DNA from: Procambarus clarkii
Lineage: Eukaryota > Arthropoda > Malacostraca > Decapoda > Cambaridae
Assembly (NCBI RefSeq): GCF_040958095.1
Contig: NC_091185.1
Coordinates: 15,083,666-15,147,665, forward strand
DNA length: 64,000 nucleotides
Direction: 5' to 3'
In this document: positions 27,350 through 38,776 of the stretch, piece after piece
Position numbering within the stretch: the stretch's first letter is position 1
Layout: the number at the start of each line of letters is the position of its first letter
The notes under the pieces: generated by a model
Seen by the model: the letters and a program-made list of their open reading frames with translations, nothing else
What the model was told of the DNA's origin: nothing
Database searches by the model: none
Program-made: the position numbers and the translations under genes

Positions 27350-28813
27350 TGTATTTAAATAAAAATGGAAATGTTCATTTGTTCAAAATCGCTAATCTCC
27401 GAAAGTTCTTCACCGATTACTTTGAAATTTTCACACAATGTTCCATTTGCATCCGATCGAGTTTTTATATACATACTATATTGATATCACGTCTCTGACA
27501 GATTTTTTTTTAACTGTGTTTTTCATGTGAGAAAAATCTTCAAAGCTCTTTACTGATTGCTTTGAAATTTTGACACGACGTTGCATTCGAATAGGAGCGC
27601 GTTTTTCTATACCTACTATATACATGCCTCACCTGTAACAGGAAAAAAAACATTTTTTTTTTTTTAAACAGTGCTCTCTGTTGGACGTAAGAGCAACACA
27701 CGCTGTAATCTCCGAAAGACCTTTATACCGATTGCTTTGAAATTTTGACACAACGTTGCATTCAAATAGGAGCATCTTTTTATATGCCTACTATATAGAT
27801 GCCACCCCTGTGACAGGTAAAAACATGCGTTTTTGAAAAACAGCGCCATCTGTTGCACATAATGACAACATTCACGCTATATAAATATATAACGAATTCC
27901 ATTTCAATGTTTCCAGTTGCATTGATAAATTTTATTTTCATAGATTTCGTGTTATTTTATTTTTTATTGAATTATTTTGTGTGACATTGTGTTGGAATTG
28001 AGCTGTGTTGTTTACCATACCGTTCATTTCGTAAGTACAAGTATAGATTCCACACCTGTGACAGGTAAAACAATGCTTTTCTTGAAAAACAGTGCCATCT
28101 GTTGCATGTAAGAGCAACACACACATGCTAGTCTAAATATGTTACAATTCCATTTCAATGGTTCTGATTGCATTAATAAACTGAATTTTCATAGATTTTG
28201 ATTTATTTTCATTTTGATATAATTATTTTGCGTGAATTGCATTGGAATTGAGCTGTGTTGTATTCCAGACCATTCATTTTGTGAGTATGATTTATTTTTA
28301 TATTTTGTTCATATTTTCATCATTTTTTAACTGTTTTTCTTATATTTCAGTAATGGGAACATCAGATCACTTAATGTTCCCAATTTTCTGATGGGAACAT
28401 CAGACCATTTGGGAAGGCATCGGGCGAGGGAGTGGCGAATGGTGGGGATTACAAGGGGACGTAAGTAAGAGATGGTGGCGAGGACGAGGGGACAAGAGAG
28501 GGAGTAATGGTTGGGAAGGACGAGGGAACAAGGGAGGGAGTAATGGTTGGGAAGGACGAGGGGATGGGGGAATGGAGAATGGTGGGGAGGACAAAGGGAC
28601 AGGGGAGTGGGGCATGGTGGGAAGGAAGAGGGGATAGGGGAGTGGGGAATGGTGGGGAGGACGAGGGACGGTGGAGTGGGGAATGGTTGGGAGGCCGAGG
28701 AGACGGGTGAAGGGTGGAATGGTGGGGGAGGACTGGGGTCAGGGAAAGTTTCTGTAGCTCAACAATGCACATGCGTTGCTGAGCCACAGCAACCCATGGC
28801 AGGGTACTGCTAG
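27350..28813 (+). mobile_element. Helitron copy 2, near full length, non-autonomous
   Basis: It starts directly at the end of copy 1 with TATTTAAATAAAAATGGAAA, matching the 5' end of copy 3, although the leading TC is mutated. It carries several degenerate repeats of a unit with ATCTCCGAAAG, TTTGAAATTTTGACACAACG, a TATATAC...TATATA stretch and CAGCGCCATCTGTTG. The GGGAACATCAGA block and a G-rich stretch follow. The hairpin is at 28775-28793, with a 16-base spacer and CTAG at 28810-28813, then T. Length is about 1464 bp. Adjacent copies in the same direction suggest serial insertion into, or rolling-circle read-through of, the first copy. Confidence 0.82.
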
Positions 28814-28816
28814 TTA

Positions 28817-30227
28817 TCTATATAAATAAAAATGGAAATGTTCGTTTGTTCAAAATCGCTAATCTCCGAAAGTTCTTCACCGATTGCTTTGTAATTTTCA
28901 CACAACGTTCTATTTGCATCTGAGCAGGTTTTTATATATACATACTGTATAGATGTCACGTCTGTGCTGGGAAAAACATGTTTATTTTGAAAAACGGTGA
29001 TTTTTCTTGTGTTTTTCATGCGAGGGAAATCTTCGCAACCACTTTACCGATTTCTTTGAAATTTTGACACAACGTTGCATTAGAATAATCGAGTGTTTTT
29101 ATATACCTACTATATACATGCCTGAGCTGTGACACGAAAAACATGCTTTGTTTGAAAAACAGCGCCATCTGTTGGACGTAAGAGCAACATACACTGTAAT
29201 CTCCGAAAGTCCTTCACTGATTGCTTTAAAATTTTAACACAACGTTCCATTCGAATACGTGCAAAATTTTATATACCTGCTATATAGATACCACACCAAT
29301 GACAGTTTAAAACACGCTTTTTTTTTAAACAGCGCCATCTGTTGCACATATTAGCAACACGCTATACTACATATGTTATGATTCCATTTCAATGTTTCCG
29401 ATTTCATTGATAAGTTTAATTTTCAAATGATTTCGATTTATTTTCATTTTGATTTAATTATTTTGTGTGACATTGTGTTGGAATTGAGCTGTGTTGCATA
29501 CCATACCATTCATTTCATAAGTAAAAGTATGGATGCCACACCTATGCTGGGTAAACACATTCTTTTTTAAGAAACCGTGCCATCTGTTGCACATAAGAGC
29601 AAAACACGCTGTACTAAATATGTTATGATTCCATTTCAATGTTTCCGATTTCATCGATAAATTTAATTTTCATACATTTTTATTTCTTTTCATTTTGATT
29701 GATTTATTTTGTGTGAAATTGCATTGGAATTGAGCTGTGTTGTTTACCATACCATTCATTTCATGAGCATAGTTTATTTTTATTTTTTTTTTACATATTT
29801 TCATTTAATTTTTTAACTGTTTTTCTTTTATTTCAGTGATGGGAACATCAGATCACTTGATGTTCCCAATTTTCTGATGGGAACAACAGACCATTTGGAA
29901 AGGCATCGGATGAGGGAGTGGGGAATGGTGGGGATGAAAAAAAATGAAGGGACAAGAGAGGGGGTAATGGTGTGGAAGGACTAGGGGATGGGGGAGTTTG
30001 GGATTGTGGGGATGAGGGGATGGGGGAATGGAGAGTGGTGGGGAGGACTAAAGGACAGGGGAGTGGGGCAAGGGGGAAGGAAGAGGGGATGGTAGAGTGG
30101 GGAATGGTGTGGAGGATGAGCGGACGGTGGAGTGGGATATGGTTTGGAGGCCAAGGAGATGGGTGAGAAGAGAATGCTGAGGAGGACTGGGGGACAGGGA
30201 AGGTTGCTGTGGCTCAGCAACACACAT
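28817..30227 (+). mobile_element. Helitron copy 3, lacks 3' terminus
   Basis: Starts with the canonical TC (28817) after an A: TCTATATAAATAAAAATGG. That A is only 3 bp downstream of copy 2's CTAG and T. Internal order matches copy 2. It ends in GTTGCTGTGGCTCAGCAACA, then breaks at about 30227 before the hairpin and CTAG, where the sequence turns into an inverted copy. Confidence 0.8.
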
Positions 30228-30858
30228 TCCAACGCAATGTCACTAAAAATAATTAAATCAAAATGAAAATAAGTAAAAATTTATGAAAATTCAATTTATC
30301 AATGCAATCAGAAACATTGTAATGGAATCGTAACATATTTTGTATAGCTTGTGTTGGTCTTACGTGCCACAGATGGTGCTGTTTTTTTTAAAGCATGTTT
30401 TTACCTGTCACGGGTGTGGCATCTAAATAGTGTGTATATAAAAACACGCACCTATTTGAATGGAACGTTGTGTCAAAATTTCAAAACAATCGGTGAAGAA
30501 CTTTCGGAGATTAAAGCGGTGTGTTGCTCCTACGTCCTACAGATGGCGCTGTGTTTAAAAAAAAACATGTTTTTCCCTGTCACAGGTAAGGTATGTATAT
30601 AGTAGGTATATAAAAATGCTCGCCTTTTCCAATGCAACATTGTGTCAAAATTTCAAAGCAATCGGTAAAGAAGTTTCGAAGATTTCCCTCACATGAAAAA
30701 CACATGAAAAACACAGTGTTTCAAAAAAAGCATGTTTTTGCCCGTCACATCGTGATATCAATATAGTATGTATATAAAAACCCGCTCAGAAGCGAATGGA
30801 ACGTTGTGTGAAAATTTCAGAGCAATCGGTGAAGAACTTTCGGAGATTAGCGATTTTT
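30228..30858 (-). mobile_element. Inverted Helitron fragment (copy 4)
   Basis: Reverse complement of the 5' and middle part of copies 2 and 3: TTCCAACGCAATGTCAC (inverse of the GTGACATTGTGTTGGAA region), two AGATGG(T/C)GCTG motifs and, at 30838-30856, TTTCGGAGATTAGCGATTTT, which is the inverse of the 5' start region. The terminal TC is missing. Copies 3 and 4 thus form a large imperfect inverted repeat. Confidence 0.75.
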
Positions 30859-30860
30859 CC

Positions 30861-32310
30861 TAGTCATCAAGGAAGTCACCAATAACCTGTCCAGTGAGCT
30901 CAAGATTTGATTTTTGGACGATGGTACTCTAGCAGGCTCCCCAGCCTCACTCTTGGACGACATAAGAATAATTCAGGAGCAAGGAGCAAGCCTAGGCCTT
31001 ACCCTGAACTCTTCCAAGTGCGAAATAACCTCCACCTACCAGCACATAATAGAGCAAATAAAGGTTGTTTTGCCTGACATTCATACAACCAACCCTGAGG
31101 ACAGCACACTCCTAGGTGCTCCTCTTGGAAGGAATGCCATCGATGAGGTCCTTGGCAAGAAGATCACTGACCTGAAGAGGATGAATGAGAGGATTGAAGA
31201 CATCAATGCTCATGATGCACTTTACCTCATCACCAGATGCTTGTCCCTCCCCAGGCTGACCTACTTTCTAAGATGTTCACCATCTTTCAACAACATTAAA
31301 TTAGAGGAGTACGACAGCTTGCTGAAATCAACACTAGAAAAAGCCCTCAATCTTTCCCTCAGCGACTCACAGTGGAAACAGGCCTCCCTTTCTGTCAGAC
31401 TCGGGGGCCTTGGCGTGCACAAAGCAACAAAATTTGCTGTACCAGCATTCCTGTCCTCTTCAGTTGGGTCTGACAACTTGGTGAAGGAAATCCTACCTGA
31501 GCACTTAGTTCAACAGGCAGGGGTTCATGATCCCAGCTTCACAGACTGCACAACCAAATGGGTCTCTCTCGCAGGACCAGCACCCTAACCACCGCCTTCT
31601 GAAGCCCATAAGCAATCCAGCTGGGATCGCCCCATTATCGACCAAGAAGCTGCGACTTTGCTAGAAACTGTGATAACACCACATGACACTGCCCGACTTA
31701 GAGCTGTAGCAGATCCGTATGCAGGTGATTTCCTATTAGCAACCCCAATGTCAGCAACCGGCACCCATCTCGCACCGCAGTCCCTCCGAATTGCCATGGC
31801 TCTCCACCTCGCTGCCCCAATCCACACCGAATACAGGTGTATTTGCGGCGAGGCAGAGGCCGACAGGTACGGACGGCATGGCCTTCTCTGCCAAAGGATA
31901 GGAGGATGGCATGCAAGACACGGCGAGGTCAATGACATTATTAAGAGAAGCCTTGCTACAGTTGGTTGTCCAGCAGAGAGAGAGCCCTGTTACCTAATGT
32001 CCCACAACTCTGATGAGCCTGTCGGTCGCCCAGACGGAATCACGGTGAACCCCTGGAAGAATGGTAGACAGTTGGTGTGGGACTACACTTGCGTTTCAAC
32101 TTTAGCTAATACCTATGTTGACTTCAGTGCTACACAAACAGGAGGAGCTGCCAATTACTGGGAAGCGGCCAAGTCACGTAAATATAGAGACCTTGAGCAC
32201 CAATAAAATTTTGTCTTTATTGCCTCGGAGACACTTTGTGCCTGGGGTAATAGTGCTGCTAGCTTTTTGAAGGGGTTGGGATCTAAGCTAATCGAAACAA
32301 CTAGAGACCA
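30861..32310 (+). pseudogene. RT with FLDDG motif and RLE-like tail, copy 1
   Basis: One frame reads IKEVTNNLSSELKI, then TGA at 30908, FLDDGTLAGSPASLLDDI, LGLTLNSSKCE, FLRCSPSF and VRLGGLGVHKATKFAVPAFL. TAA at 31586 follows, then DPYAGDFLLATPMSATG, CICGEAEADRYGRHGLLC...HARH, GRPDGITVNPW and LVWDYTCVSTLA, and a third stop near 32203. All three stops are point changes in one frame: the second copy at 62518 has W, L and Y-type codons there. The CxC...H...C...RH cluster followed by PDG and WD resembles the zinc-binding and PD-(D/E)xK layout of restriction-like endonucleases in early-branching LINEs. That reading is inference. The 5' part of the RT is missing, and it joins another LINE near 32310. 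Confidence 0.75.
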
Positions 32311-34940
32311 CTCCTGCTTCCTCATACCCTTAATCACTAGACCTACTAGAATCACTGATTGTACTGCCACGACTCTAGATCACATCTGGACCAACATAAC
32401 CTCTCTGCTTACTTCAGGTATAATCACCAAGATAGTACTGCTACGACTCTAGATCACATCTGGACCAATATAACCTCTCTGCTTACTTCAGGTATAATCA
32501 CCGATAGCACCATTACCCCACATTTCTCTTAACTAACATTAACAAACCACATCTAGAGTCAAGGGAGTTAAGCTTTAGGCTGCACAATGAAACTGCTATA
32601 GACAATTTTATAACTGCTGCTGATAATCAACTGGGAGTCCGAGTTAGGCAACATAGGGGACATCAACCTAGCAGTGCAATCTTTTCTTCAAAAAACTCTT
32701 AGCCTTTATAACACCCACTGTCCTATGCTTACAAAACAAGTCACAACCAAAAGGCTTAACAATCCTTGGTTTACAAAGGGAATACTTAAATCCATTAATA
32801 AAAAAACATGACCTTGAGAAGAAGTATAGGTTAGGAACTGTCTCCAAAGAATTCTCAAAGAATTACTCGTTATTGCTATCTAAGATAATTAGACGAGCCA
32901 AAACTAAATACTACGAAGATAAATTTACCCAAATAAAGAGCAACATTAAAAAAATTTGGAGCACAATTTCACAAATATTGGGATCAAAGAAGATTTTAAA
33001 TAACAAAGCTACACTCCTGTCCAAAAACGATGGTCAGCTTTCAGCCTCTGATTCTGCTATTGAGTTCAATAGGTTCTTCTCTTCCATTGGGTCATCCCTT
33101 GTAATGATATTCCATCTTCCAGTACTGATGTTCAGGACTATCGTACAGGTAACTATCCACAGTCTCTGTACCTAAAGCCTACTAATTCCACTGACATCAG
33201 TGAGATAATCCTTTCCCTTAAAACCAAGTCTAGTGCCCTTGAGGAGATACCAACTTTAATTTACAAAAAAGCCTCCAGATCTTTAGCCCCTGCTATTGCA
33301 TTGCTCTTCAACAAGTCACTTGAACTCCAAACCTTTCCAGATATTCTAAAAAAAGCGAGAGTAACCCCTGTCCACAAATGTGATGATCTCACAGATGTTA
33401 ACAACTACAGACCTATATCAATCCTGCCTAACTTGTCAAAAATATTTGAAAAACTAATCTACAAGCAGCTTTACTCTTATCTTAAACACAATATACTTAG
33501 CTCTTGCCAATATGGCTTCAGACCCAAAAAAAGCACTAACGATGCACTTATTAGTATGATTAACTTGATTCATGAAGCTCTTGATAAAAATGAGTTCCCT
33601 GTTGGGTTATTTGTGGACCTGCGTAAGGCTTTTGACACTGTCAACCACCAAAACCTTATTCTTAAATTACATCATTATGGAGTCAGAGGACACTCCCTGC
33701 AATACCTCAAATCTTACCTTACTGACAGGCTCCAGTATGTTTCTGTGAATAATTCAATTTCTCCCACCCTACCCATAAACATTGGTGTTCCTTAGGGCAG
33801 CATATTTGGCCCTCTCCTCTTTCTCATATACATTAATGACCTTCCAAATGCCTCCCAAAACCTCAAACCAATTCTGTTTGCTGACGACATAACCTTCATT
33901 TACTCCAGTCCTGACCCCCTTGCTCTAAATGCCACAGTAAATACTGAGCTAAATAAAGTCCATCTTTGGCTAACTACCAACAAACTCACCCTTAACATTG
34001 ACAAAACTTTCTATATTCTGTTTGGCAATAAATCCTCTAATCAAATAAATCTCAAAATAAACAATACCCAAATTTGTGACAAATTAGATGGCAAATTCCT
34101 TGGCTTTCTCATTGACAACAAGCTGAATTTCCAGGGACACATTCTAAATATATCAAAAAAAGTTTCAAAAACTGTTGGCATCCTTTCTAAGATCAGATAT
34201 TATGTACCCCGAGCTGCCCTGGTGACTCTATTACTCCCTCATCTATCCATATCTCATCTATGGTATTTGTGCTTGGGGTTCTACTACATAAAATCACTTA
34301 CGTCCTCTAATTACTCAACACAAAGGTGCTATTAGGACAATATCCAACTCTGGCCCCAGATATCACTCGGTACCCCTACTTTAATCTCTGAATATGTTAG
34401 ATATTAAGTCACTGCACATTCTCTCATGTGTATTATACATATATAAAACGCTGAACTGTAATGCCAATCCTGACCTCAAAAGCTTCATTGAAGGTTGTAA
34501 CAAAACCCATGAGCACCACACCAGAAATAAATACAGTTTTGATATTCCAAGAGTACGACTTAACGACTTATTCAAACTAGAAATACTCTACAAATCATGG
34601 AACCCAGAATGTGGAATGACCTTCCCAACCATGTTAAAGACAGTACCTCTCTCAACCAGTTTAAGATAAAAACGAAGCACTACCTAATAAATTCCCTATA
34701 ACCTACCTTACCCTTCTATTGTCAACCCATGTCTGTTTTGTTTTTAAACAACGCTGTTTGTCGACCTAATTGTATTTGTGCTGCTTTTTAAACCATGTTC
34801 CCACCTTTATATCTCTATTTTTATTTGTTCTCAACACATTTTATTCTTTATACTCAATTAGTATTAAGCTTTAGTCATTTAAGTTTTTCATGCCCAAAAC
34901 TCTTTGCGTAATAGTGCCTTTTGGCATTGTATGATGATTT
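32311..34940 (+). pseudogene. CR1/L2-like LINE, endonuclease end through 3' UTR
   Basis: Starts in the end of the endonuclease (LITRPTRITDCTATTLDHIW) and runs through a linker (AKTKYYEDKFTQIKSNIKKI), RT motifs NNYRPISILPNLSKIFEKLI, QYGFRPKKST, FVDLRKAFDTVNHQNLI, GVP-stop-GSIFGPLLFLIYINDL (TAG at 33793-33795, glutamine in related proteins), LFADDITFIYSS and the ending MWNDLPNHVKDSTSLNQFK near 34610. Many frame changes and stops are present. The 3' UTR ends with TTTGCGTAATAGTGCCTTTT and GGCATTGTATGATG. The fusion to the preceding RT element at about 32310 is abrupt. Confidence 0.82.
32361..32505 (+). repeat. 74-bp tandem duplication inside LINE endonuclease
   Basis: The segment GTACTGCCACGACTCTAGAT through TATAATCACC at 32361-32434 is repeated from 32435 with a few substitutions. 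Because 74 is not a multiple of three it breaks the endonuclease frame. Confidence 0.85.
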
Positions 34941-34944
34941 GGTA

Positions 34945-35164
34945 AAATGCTATGCCCAAGATTACTATCCGAGTGCCGGCGGTGGGGTGGTTCAAATAGC
35001 CTCGGCTATCACCTCATTATGTCCGGTCGTGATGGTCAAGTGGATTAAGGCGTCTTGTACATACCAGTTGCGTTGCTTCTGGGAGTATGGGTTCGAGTCA
35101 CTTCTAGGGTGTGAGTTTTCAGTTGCATATTGTCCTGGGGACCATTCAGGCTTGTTCGCATATA
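34945..35164 (+). mobile_element. tRNA-derived SINE with type II tRNA-like head
   Basis: An A-box-like GGTCAAGTGGAT at 35033-35044 and a B-box-like GGTTCGAGTCA at 35090-35100 form a pol III internal promoter. The head (GATGGTCAAGTGGATTAAGG) looks like a leucine or serine tRNA, although the cloverleaf is not intact. The body runs to TTGTCCTGGGGACCATTCAG and ends at the AT run bordering the Penelope-like element. No coding capacity; it would depend on a LINE for retrotransposition. Confidence 0.65.
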
Positions 35165-35296
35165 TATATATTATTAAATATGACCGAAAAAGTAAGATTA
35201 ATAATTCTAACACGAATTTTCTCAATCTTTCGTACATTTCTTTTCACTGTTGGAGGTAAATCAAAAATCAATTCTCCAAAATTAATTTTTATTTCT

Positions 35297-35349
35297 AGTC
35301 TGACGCGACACGAGCGCATTTCGTAAAACTTATTACATTTTCAAAGACT
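35297..35349 (-). ncRNA. Hammerhead-ribozyme-like motif, Penelope copy C
   Basis: On the minus strand: AGTCT, then TTGAAAAT, then GTAA-TAAGTT-TTAC, then GAA, then ATGCG-CTCGTGT-CGCGT, then C, then AGACT. This matches a hammerhead layout (stem I AGTCT/AGACT, stem II GTAA/TTAC, GAA box, stem III closing on UC before the cleavage point). Stem III has one wobble pair here. The first core box differs from the canonical CTGATGA, so activity is doubtful. Confidence 0.55.
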
Positions 35350-35562
35350 TTTAGTTTACAAATACACAACTGAATAGAACTTACGCATCTCCGATTTTAT
35401 ATCTACATTTGAGTGAGGTGGATGGGGTGAGGTGGCATTAATAGGGTATTAATTTCATCAACACAGGACAGAACAACAGGTGGCATTAATAGGGTATTAA
35501 TTTCATCAATACAAGACAGAACACGAAACAATGGGTATTGAATAGAAGTGTTTGTAGAAAGC

Positions 35563-36767
35563 CTATTGGTCCATATTTCTTGATGCTTCTATATTGGAGC
35601 GGAGTCTTGAGGTGGGTAGAATATAGTTGTGCATTAATTGGCTGTTGATTACTGGTGTTGACTTCTTGATGTGTAGTGCCTCGCAAACGTCAAGCCGCCT
35701 GCTATCGCTGTATCTATCGATGATTTCTGTGTTGTTTACTAGGATTTCTCTGGCGATGGTTTGGTTGTGGGAAGAGATTATATGTTCCTTAATGGAGCCC
35801 TGTTGCTTATGCATCGTTAAATGCCTAGAAAGAGATGTTGTTGTCTTGCCTATATACTGGGTTTTTTGGAGCTTACAGTCCCCAAGAGGGCATTTGAAGG
35901 CATAGACGACGTTAGTCTCTTTTAAAGCGTTCTGTTTTGTGTCTGGAGAGTTTCTCATGAGTAGGCTGGCCGTTTTTCTGGTTTTATAGTAAATCGTCAG
36001 TTGTATCCTCTGATTTTTGTCTGTAGGGATAACGTTTCTATTAACAATATCTTTCAGGACCCTTTCCTCCGTTTTATGAGCTGTGGAAAAGAAGTTCCTG
36101 TAAAATAGTCTAATAGGGGGTATAGGTGTTGTGTTAGTTGTCTCTTCAGAGGTTGCATGGCGTTTCACTTTCCTTCTTATGATGTCTTCGACGAAACCAT
36201 TGGAGAAGCCGTTGTTGACTAGGACCTGCCTTACCCTACAGAGTTCTTCGTCGACTTGCTTCCATTCTGAGCTGTGACTGAGAGCACGGTCGACATATGC
36301 GTTAACAACACTCCTCTTGTACCTGTCTGGGCAGTCGCTGTTGGCATTTAGGCACATTCCTATGCTCGTTTCCTTAGTGTAGACTGCAGTGTGGAAACCT
36401 CCGCTCTTTTCCATGACTGTTACATCTAGAAAGGGCAGCTTCCCATCCTTTTCCATCTCGTAAGTGAAACGCAGCACGGAACTCTGCTCAAATGCCTCCT
36501 TCAGCTCCTGCAGATGTCTGACATCAGGTACCTGTGTAAAAATGTCGTCAACATACCTGCAGTATATGGCCGGTTTCAAGTTCATGTCGACTAAGACTTT
36601 TTGCTCGATGGTACCCATGTAGAAGTGCAAACAGGACACCTAGGGGAGAACCCATGGCGACCCCATCTACTTGCTTATACATGTGCCCATCCGGGCTCAA
36701 GAAGGGTGCCTCTTTAGTACAAGCTTGGAGTAGTTTCCTCAGAATATTTTCTGGTATGTCGACAGAG
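35563..36767 (-). pseudogene. Penelope-like RT plus GIY-YIG endonuclease, partial
   Basis: The longest frame (36639-35563) carries YMGTIEQKVLVDMNLKP, the catalytic RYVDDIF, KLPFLDVTV, and then VVYAFKCPLGDCKLQ, TQYIGKTTTSLSRHL and GSIKEHI, the GIY-YIG nuclease core. It ends ASRNMDQ. Upstream (36640-36767) more RT is readable in another frame (YKQVDGVAMGS), so there is a frameshift near 36640. It aligns with copies A and B with only scattered differences. It would copy the element RNA and cut target DNA; truncation and the frameshift make it inactive. Confidence 0.88.
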
Positions 36768-36830
36768 TGTATCTTGATCCAGCCTGTACTCCTCTTGACA
36801 TACCAGAAAATATTCTGAAAATAATCAGAA
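36768..36830 (+). mobile_element. Inverted Penelope-like 5' segment
   Basis: Directly against the truncated end of copy C lies a short plus-strand piece of the same element (TATCTTGATCCAGCCTGTAC through CCAGAAAATATTCTG). It is complementary to the neighbouring minus-strand sequence, so GACATACCAGAAAATATTCTG here pairs with its inverse near 36738-36759 across a short loop. Confidence 0.75.
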
Positions 36831-36837
36831 AAATAGG

Positions 36838-36945
36838 ACCATCAAATGATCTGATGTTCCCAGCACTGAAAAATAAGAAGAACAGTTAAAAAAAAACGGA
36901 ATGGAAAACAATGAACAAATAAAAAATAAACAATACTCGTGAAAT
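36838..36945 (-). mobile_element. Inverted Helitron fragment (copy 6)
   Basis: ATCTGATGTTCCCAGCACTG followed by AAGAACAGTT and ACTCGTGAAATGA is the reverse complement of the region around GGGAACATCAG and CATTTCGTGAGTAT in the Helitron copies at 26598-30227. It borders the start of the readable Gypsy pol. Confidence 0.65.
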
Positions 36946-37761
36946 GACTGCCATTCCTGATTTCGATAAAGAGTGGGAGATACACACTGACGCCAGCGGT
37001 ATAGTTATTGGCAGGTGCTTGATTCAGCGAGATGGAGATAATTTCCCCCATCGAGTAGCCTATTTCAGTAGAAAAGTCAAGTTACGTGAAGTTCGATATT
37101 CGGCCACGGAATGGGAGGCACTGACAGTAGTAGAGTCAGTTAGGTATTTCGAGCCATACCTATTTCAGCGCCATTTCGTAATTTACACAGATCATCGAGC
37201 ATTAACACACATATTTAAAAAGCGCACTAAATGCCCACGAATGTCACACTGGTCTCACGAACTTTCGGCCCACGAATGTCACGCTAGTCTCACGAACTTT
37301 CGGCCCACTCATTCCAGATTTTGTATAAGCCTGGTCCAGCACATGTTGTGCCAGATACTTTGAGCAGAAATATCGCGTCGATTAAGATAAACCAGAATAT
37401 TGAAACCATTTCATCAGATAAAATGAGAGAATGATGAGATGAGCGAGCCTAGGTGGAGAGAGATTATTGAGTATTTGGAAGAGAGAAAATACCCTTCAAA
37501 GAATCGTAAATTACCTATTCATGATTTTGAAATTAAACTGGGTGTCCTGTATTACGTTAACAGTCAAAAAGATAGGGCAGTATTCCAGCTAGTTATTCCG
37601 GACGCGTTGCGGTCATCGGCGTTAAAGTTTGCACATGCATCTAAAGTTGCAGGGCATCCGGGTGTCTTTAAAACTCACTTAAAGGCAAAGTCTCTATTTT
37701 ATTTCCCAGGGTTACTTTCTGAGGTAATCAATTATGTGAAGTCATGTCCTCATTGCCAGAG
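36946..37761 (+). pseudogene. Gypsy pol: RNase H and integrase zinc finger
   Basis: Opens in RNase H (EWEIHTDASG, RVAYFSRKVKLREVRYSATEWEAL, YTDHRALTHIF). A roughly 36-bp direct duplication near 37232-37304 (CCCACGAATGTCACGCTAGT) breaks the frame before YKPGPAHVVPDTLSRN. The second frame (37439-37761) leads into the integrase zinc finger: HASKVAGHPGVFKTHLKAK ... CPHCQ, an HHCC pattern. Coding is cut after CPHCQ by the solo LTR. The RT and protease are absent upstream, where inverted Helitron sequence abuts. Confidence 0.85.
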
Positions 37762-38771
37762 TGTTACGGACCCGAGTCCAGCGTCGGAGCACGGAGCAGT
37801 GACAACAACGCCATCTGTGAGTCCGCTCCCGAAACCCACTCCAAATGGACGACGCCATCTAGTGAGGACGGGGTATACCAGCCACAGGTACTGGATTCCC
37901 GTATTAATCAGCTCATAACATAGCCGCTGCTGACCTTTGGTGAGGTGGCGCTTAGACAGCAACGCCATCTATGGAATGAAGAGGTGGACGTTTGTGTCTA
38001 AGCCTGTAAGTGAGGTTCCCTAGAGCGTCCCAGTATTAATGACGTATCTGATTGTAGAGTCGACCTGGGACTGCTGTATTGGATGATGGATCAGTCTACC
38101 CAAGGCAGCCAAGGTCTCTTCACAAGTCTGCTGAAGAAGCTGTGAGTTACCCCCGGACGAACTCTGTTGAAAGTATTAGCCTGCCTGTGACGTGGCAGTA
38201 TCGGGAATCGCCATATCCGGGGCTGGTTGGTGAAAGAGACTAGCCACTGTGGTGCTTAGTGAGGAGAGTGATCAGCGGGATCACATGAGGCTCCTGCCTA
38301 GGGCTCGCAACCCTAGTATCGGTCGTGGAGTGGCCTACACAGCGGAGCTGATCGGTACCTGCCAGCTACAGGCTGGATTGTGGTTGAAGGCCTCCACGAC
38401 GGAGCACCCAGTGGGACTGTGATTTGGCTGGTCTGTGGCCAGGGTAGATTCGCCAATAGAATCATAGAGGACTCATCGTGGGCCACGGAAGGAACCAGGG
38501 CTACGCAGAGTGAGCATCGTGGAGCATCCAGTGTCTTCGGAGGAAGACAACCCTGTACATAATAGTGTAGTTATAACCCCCGCGTGTGACTGATATTTAT
38601 TCTTGGCGATGAAAATATATATATAAATCAGAACATTTGTATCCCTCCCCCTTTAATTTACCTTGCATTACGGAACTCACCCCTTGAAAGCCTCTACTAA
38701 CTTGGGGCCGGATTCCCAAACTCTACTAACACCAGAGAAGAACCCGGTTGCGTCCCAGTAGGGCCATAACA
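37762..38771. mobile_element. Solo LTR (1010 bp) inserted in Gypsy integrase
   Basis: Starts TGTTACGG, ends CCATAACA, with 5-bp target duplications CAGAG at 37757-37761 and 38772-38776. Removing it joins CPHCQ to RRKGTLKVQVPLQEF, restoring the integrase frame. The sequence is clearly related along its length to the solo LTR at 54816-55822. No coding domain is present. Confidence 0.9.
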
Positions 38772-38776
38772 CAGAG

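Larger units (their letters stand above)
35165..36767 (-). mobile_element. Penelope-like element copy C, 5' truncated
   Basis: Minus-strand copy running from about 36767 to 35165. It includes the RT C-terminal half, the GIY-YIG domain, a 3' UTR with a tandem 44-bp repeat (TTGATGAAATTAATACCC), the hammerhead-like segment and a partial downstream repeat of the element's 5' end (reverse of ATTAATTTTGGAGAATTG...), ending in AT repeats. The presence of 5'-end sequence after the 3' UTR matches the partial-LTR organisation typical of Penelope-like elements. Confidence 0.88.

Noticed and set aside
30000-30235. G-rich blocks as G-quadruplex or regulatory elements
   Set aside because: They are the internal G/A-rich segment shared by the Helitron copies; nothing shows a separate role.
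35033-35100. Functional tRNA gene
   Set aside because: A and B boxes are present but the cloverleaf is not intact and the sequence continues into a SINE body.
35627-35905. Plus-strand frame of 92 codons, repeated in the other Penelope-like copies
   Set aside because: It is the antisense shadow of the GIY-YIG coding region in every copy.
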